A stretch of 64,000 nucleotides of DNA from Streptomyces sp. NBC_00443. Lineage in GTDB: Bacteria; Actinomycetota; Actinomycetes; Streptomycetales; Streptomycetaceae. Shown one piece after another: positions 57,120 to 64,000 of this stretch; positions within the stretch are counted from its first letter, which is position 1, and every line of letters starts with the position of its first letter. The position numbers were made by a program, and so were the translations under genes. The notes below the pieces were generated by a model, which was not told the DNA's origin, searched no databases, and saw only the letters and a program-made list of their open reading frames with translations. The stretch is from the NCBI RefSeq assembly GCF_036014175.1, contig NZ_CP107917.1, forward strand, positions 1,054,001 to 1,118,000, written 5' to 3'.

Positions 57120-57444
57120 GAGTCGTCCCTTTCCTGGTGTGTCGACGGCCAGGTCGCGACTCCGGTGCGGACGCGGCATAGACGATCCCAGCCGACACTT
57201 TTTTCCCATATGCGCGTGACCCGGAGCAGGCGAGATAAACGCCCCGGCCTCGACCCGCCGGCATCGGGAGCGCAGGCAAGGAGCACGTGGGAAAATGTGC
57301 CCGCCGCGTCTCAGCCGACCTCATGCGCACCCGTGAAGGTCCTGCGCTCAGCGCGCAATACTCGGGTCCCGATCCATCCCCACCTGGCATTATGGGAGCG
57401 GACGGAGATCCACCCGTTCTGTGTCGCAGTGGGGGCTAGAGGCA
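57120..57444. other. Intergenic region between catalase and hypothetical gene
   Basis: About 325 bp holding the divergent promoters of katA and the hypothetical gene. No reliable ORF: a minus-strand frame at 57064-57390 overlaps katA and lacks any protein-like features. I see no clear operator. Confidence 0.4.
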
Positions 57445-58044
57445 GTGCCACAACGGAATTCGGCTGACGATCACATGCGCGCCCTTCACCAGCAGGGATG
57501 GGAGGCCGCGTGCTCTCTCCACCGACACCTGAGCAGCGGAGGGGAGTTGGCCCCGATCGCCACTCCAGGTGTGCTGCTCGAAGCGGATGAGATCGCGTAC
57601 GGCGACGTGGGGGCGGACTACTCGCGCTTCTACGGCACGAATGTGAACTACAACCAGCGCTCGGGCTTCTACTTCGGATCACCGATGTTCGTCGCCGCCG
57701 GGCTGGTCGGAGACGCGCTCGTCAACAACAGCGCCCGCAACCGGGCGCAGGCGATGGCTCAGGCGCAATGGCGCGACTTCTCCTCCTGCCGCGCGATACT
57801 CACCGACCGTCGCATGCTGCTGCACGTCGCGGCCGAGAACCGTTGGGTGACGGTTCGGCACCACGAGATCATCAGTTTCCTTCCCGTGCTCGACCAGTGG
57901 GCGCTGTTCACCGACTACCAGCAGTGGGAGCCGATGCGGTTGGCCGGGCCGACCGTGCCGTGGCTGACCGCCGCGACGATCTCCGTGCTCAACCGGGGCC
58001 GGTCCGAGTACCAGCAGCTTCCTCCACCGCCGCTGCCGGACTGA
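57445..58044 (+). CDS. Hypothetical protein
   Basis: A 199-residue protein with a Gly/Phe/Tyr-rich central stretch (YNQRSGFYFGSPMFVAAG) and a C-terminal ILTDRRMLLHVAAENRWVTVRHHEIISFLP that resembles the PH-like 'LTNxRL' domain found in membrane-associated actinobacterial proteins. Soluble or peripheral; no signal peptide. The GTG at 57445 has GAGG upstream, and 57421 or 57475 are alternatives. Function unknown. Confidence 0.7.
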   Translation: MPQRNSADDHMRALHQQGWEAACSLHRHLSSGGELAPIATPGVLLEADEIAYGDVGADYSRFYGTNVNYNQRSGFYFGSPMFVAAGLVGDALVNNSARNRAQAMAQAQWRDFSSCRAILTDRRMLLHVAAENRWVTVRHHEIISFLPVLDQWALFTDYQQWEPMRLAGPTVPWLTAATISVLNRGRSEYQQLPPPPLPD

Positions 58045-58062
58045 CGTGCTCGTCTCTGCCGG

Positions 58063-59676
58063 TCATTTGCTGCGCCGCAGCGTCCCGGTGTCCTCCACGC
58101 TCGTCACCTCGTAGCGCAGACTGCCGTCGCCCGAGGGGGTCAGGATGAGATCGACCTCGTCGACGCAGTTCGACGGGCTGCTCTCCTTGGTGATCTCCTC
58201 TCGGACCTGTACCGACTGCCCGGTGTCCATGGTGAGGACCCAGCGGCCGCTGCACGCCAGCGACGGGTACTCGACGGTGGCCACCTGGTCGCCGATCTCT
58301 CCGCCCTTGTAGTTCACCTGGACCGAGTAGAGGCCGCCGTCCGACTCGCGGATGTTCCCGGTCCACTTGCCCTTGTAGTCGGCAGGGGACGCCTTCGGGG
58401 ACTTCCCGGAGGAAGCACCCCCGGACGCCCCGGAGTTGGCCCGGTCCCCTTTCCCTCCGAGGCCGGGAACCACCACGGCCAGCACGATGGCGAACACGAC
58501 GATGGCGGCAAAGGTGAGCAGCACGGGGCCGACCCGGCTCGTGCGGCCGCCGCCCGGCTGGAAGCCTCCCGGTACCGGCGGCATCGGCGGTGTGGTCACC
58601 GTTGGCCGCGGTGTCGGCATCGGCGGCATCGGGGTCGGCGTCGGCGTGGGGGGCATCGGTACCGGTGTCGGAGTACCGGGCGGCGGAGGCGGGACGCGCC
58701 CGCCCAGCATGGTCGGCAGGGCGTGCACGTCGTCCCCGGCACGACCCGCCGGGTTGTCGACCTGGGTCGGCGGCGGCGCCTCCTCGAGGTCGAGGAGGGT
58801 GGCGGCGTGCCGGCCGAGCTCCGCCATGAGGGCGCCCGGAAGCCAGGCGTCCGAGGTGGCGTCCGCCGTGGCCGCTTCTGCCCGCGCCACGATCTCCGGC
58901 AGCTGAATCCGCTCCTCGGGCCGCTTGGCGAGGCACCGCCCCACGAACTCGGCCAGCGGCGCGGACATCCCCTCCAGGTCCGGTTCGTCCTCGGTCACCC
59001 GCAGCATGACCGCGTGGGCGCCGCTGTCCGGGGCGCCGAACGCCTGACGGCCCGTAGCGGCGAACACCAGCACCAGGCCGAGGCTGAACACGTCGCTCAG
59101 TCCGGTGATCTCGCTGCCCAGGATCTGCTCGGGCGACATGTACCCCGGCGAGCCGACCATGGCACCGGTGCGGGTCAGCACGCTGGCCTCCGCCGCGCGG
59201 GCGACACCGAAGTCGATCACCCGGGGGCCGTTGACCGTCAGCATGACGTTCGACGGCTTGAGGTCCCGGTGCACCAGCCCGCAGCCGTGGATGCTCCGCA
59301 GCGCGTGCGCCAGACCGGAGGCCAGGTGCCACACCGACTGCTCCGGCAGCGGCCCGCCCATCCCGGTCACCGCCTCGTGCAACGTGGGACCGGCGACGTA
59401 CCCGGTGGCGACCCAGGGCGTCTCCGCCTCGGTGTCGGCGTCCAGGACGGGGGCCGTCCACTCCCCGCCCACCTGCCGCGCCGCCGCCACCTCCGCGCGG
59501 AACCGGCGGCGGAACTCGGCGTCGTACGCCAACTGCGCATGGACGAGTTTCACGGCGACCGTGCGCCCCCGCTGCGAGCGCCCGAGGAACACCTGCCCCA
59601 TGCCGCCGGCCCCGAGCCGTCGGAGCAACCGGTAGTCCCCGACCTGTGTGGGATCGCCGGTCCGCAAGTTCTCCAT
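58063..59676 (-). CDS. Serine/threonine protein kinase with single TM and extracellular domain
   Basis: A 537-residue Hanks-type kinase. The glycine loop is GAGGMGQVFLG, the invariant Lys is in VAVKLVH, the catalytic loop is HRDLKPSNVML, the DFG is in VIDFGVARA, and the activation segment reads GSPGYMSPEQ (about residues 15-290). A Pro/Thr-rich juxtamembrane region precedes one membrane helix (about 408-434). The extracellular domain of about 100 residues (YKGKWTGNIRESDGGLYSVQV) is unlike PASTA repeats. ATG at 59676 has GGGGGA upstream. Confidence 0.92.
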   Translation of the reverse strand: MENLRTGDPTQVGDYRLLRRLGAGGMGQVFLGRSQRGRTVAVKLVHAQLAYDAEFRRRFRAEVAAARQVGGEWTAPVLDADTEAETPWVATGYVAGPTLHEAVTGMGGPLPEQSVWHLASGLAHALRSIHGCGLVHRDLKPSNVMLTVNGPRVIDFGVARAAEASVLTRTGAMVGSPGYMSPEQILGSEITGLSDVFSLGLVLVFAATGRQAFGAPDSGAHAVMLRVTEDEPDLEGMSAPLAEFVGRCLAKRPEERIQLPEIVARAEAATADATSDAWLPGALMAELGRHAATLLDLEEAPPPTQVDNPAGRAGDDVHALPTMLGGRVPPPPPGTPTPVPMPPTPTPTPMPPMPTPRPTVTTPPMPPVPGGFQPGGGRTSRVGPVLLTFAAIVVFAIVLAVVVPGLGGKGDRANSGASGGASSGKSPKASPADYKGKWTGNIRESDGGLYSVQVNYKGGEIGDQVATVEYPSLACSGRWVLTMDTGQSVQVREEITKESSPSNCVDEVDLILTPSGDGSLRYEVTSVEDTGTLRRSK

Positions 59677-59827
59677 GTTCGTTTCGTCCCCCTGATCGGC
59701 TGAGCGTGGCACTACAGCCCCGACGCTCATTACAACATCACCGGTTGCGCCCGCGGGCGTCACAGGTGGATCACGCCGGGAGCGGACGAGGTCGGCTCAG
59801 GTGTGGGGAGTCGGCGGTCGCGTCCGG

Positions 59828-63811
<3,984 letters not shown>

Positions 63812-63825
63812 TCATGTGCGGTGCT

Positions 63826-63840
63826 GTTGGGAAACCCAAC
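63826..63840. promoter_or_regulatory. Perfect 15-bp inverted repeat upstream of the GH2 gene
   Basis: GTTGGGAAACCCAAC is a perfect inverted repeat (6-bp arms, 3-base centre) in the gap between the ABC gene stop (63846) and the GH2 start (63751). It fits a LacI-type operator or a short terminator. Confidence 0.5.
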
Positions 63841-63845
63841 GCACA

Positions 63846-64000
63846 CTAGGTTGTGAACACAGTGGAAGCAATGATGCTGTCGAGGTTTGTGTGTTCCTGG
63901 TGGGTACGGTCGTCGACCTTGGCCGAATCCAGCTGCTCGAACTGCGTCCGGTACAGCTCGGCGTAGCGCCCGCCGGCCGCGAGCAACTCGTCGTGCGTGC
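63846..64000 (-). CDS. C-terminal end of an ABC transporter ATP-binding/permease protein (partial)
   Basis: The minus-strand frame open from the window edge to a TAG at 63846-63848 encodes THDELLAAGGRYAELYRTQF and then a short tail ending STVFTT. The segment GTHDELLAxGGxYAxLxxxQ is the hallmark end of ABC exporter nucleotide-binding domains (D-loop/H-loop region and beyond). Only about 51 residues are visible, so family and substrate are unknown. Confidence 0.75.
   Translation of the reverse strand, partial: THDELLAAGGRYAELYRTQFEQLDSAKVDDRTHQEHTNLDSIIASTVFTT

Overview
The window is chromosomal DNA of a Streptomyces-type actinomycete. GC content is very high, GTG and TTG starts are common, coding is dense on both strands, and it carries GlgC/GlgM-type glycogen genes, a DUF6777 lipoprotein, a PAS/GAF/SpoIIE phosphatase and an Rpf/LysM/M23 hydrolase. 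I see no tRNA, rRNA, CRISPR array, prophage or insertion sequence.

Layout. 1-10847: end of a universal-stress-type gene, a MarR/hydrolase divergent pair with twin operators, a CapA-like lipoprotein, an ECF sigma factor with a zinc anti-sigma factor, a Fpg/Nei glycosylase, a SpoIIE phosphatase, a DUF6777 lipoprotein and a lipase-maturation-factor membrane protein. 10835-19528: an eight-gene minus-strand operon (RbsB/A/C-type transporter plus the oxidative L-fucose pathway) divergent from a FadR-type regulator. 19584-20399: a peptidoglycan amidase. 20492-35814: an N-glycan degradation locus made of two operons around a LacI gene. 36064-44808: amidase, SGNH hydrolase, TetR, acetyltransferase, a 57-residue protein, two SDRs and a wax-ester-synthase-type acyltransferase. 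44955-47809: sialidase remnant, glgC and glgM. 47851-59676: housekeeping and stress genes (FhuF-like, EamA transporter, Rpf/M23, gnd, panD, GltB-like fragment, catalase, Ser/Thr kinase). 59828-64000: a large secreted GH2 beta-galactosidase and the tail of an ABC exporter.

How the genes work together. The most coherent biology is glycoprotein N-glycan use. GH85, GH29 and GH20 enzymes carry export signals, while GH38 alpha-mannosidase and a GH5_18-like beta-mannosidase do not and are co-transcribed with a sugar ABC importer. I infer that glycans are cut off and trimmed outside, imported, then dismantled inside. Fucose released by GH29 would feed the neighbouring import and oxidation operon (mutarotase, dehydrogenase, lactonase, dehydratase, second dehydrogenase). 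The secreted GH2 enzyme and a decayed sialidase fit the same theme.

Caution: lacI, the GH20 gene, glgC, the GltB-like gene and the sialidase remnant each need one or more single-base insertions to restore a frame, several in G/C runs. This may be assembly error rather than real gene loss.
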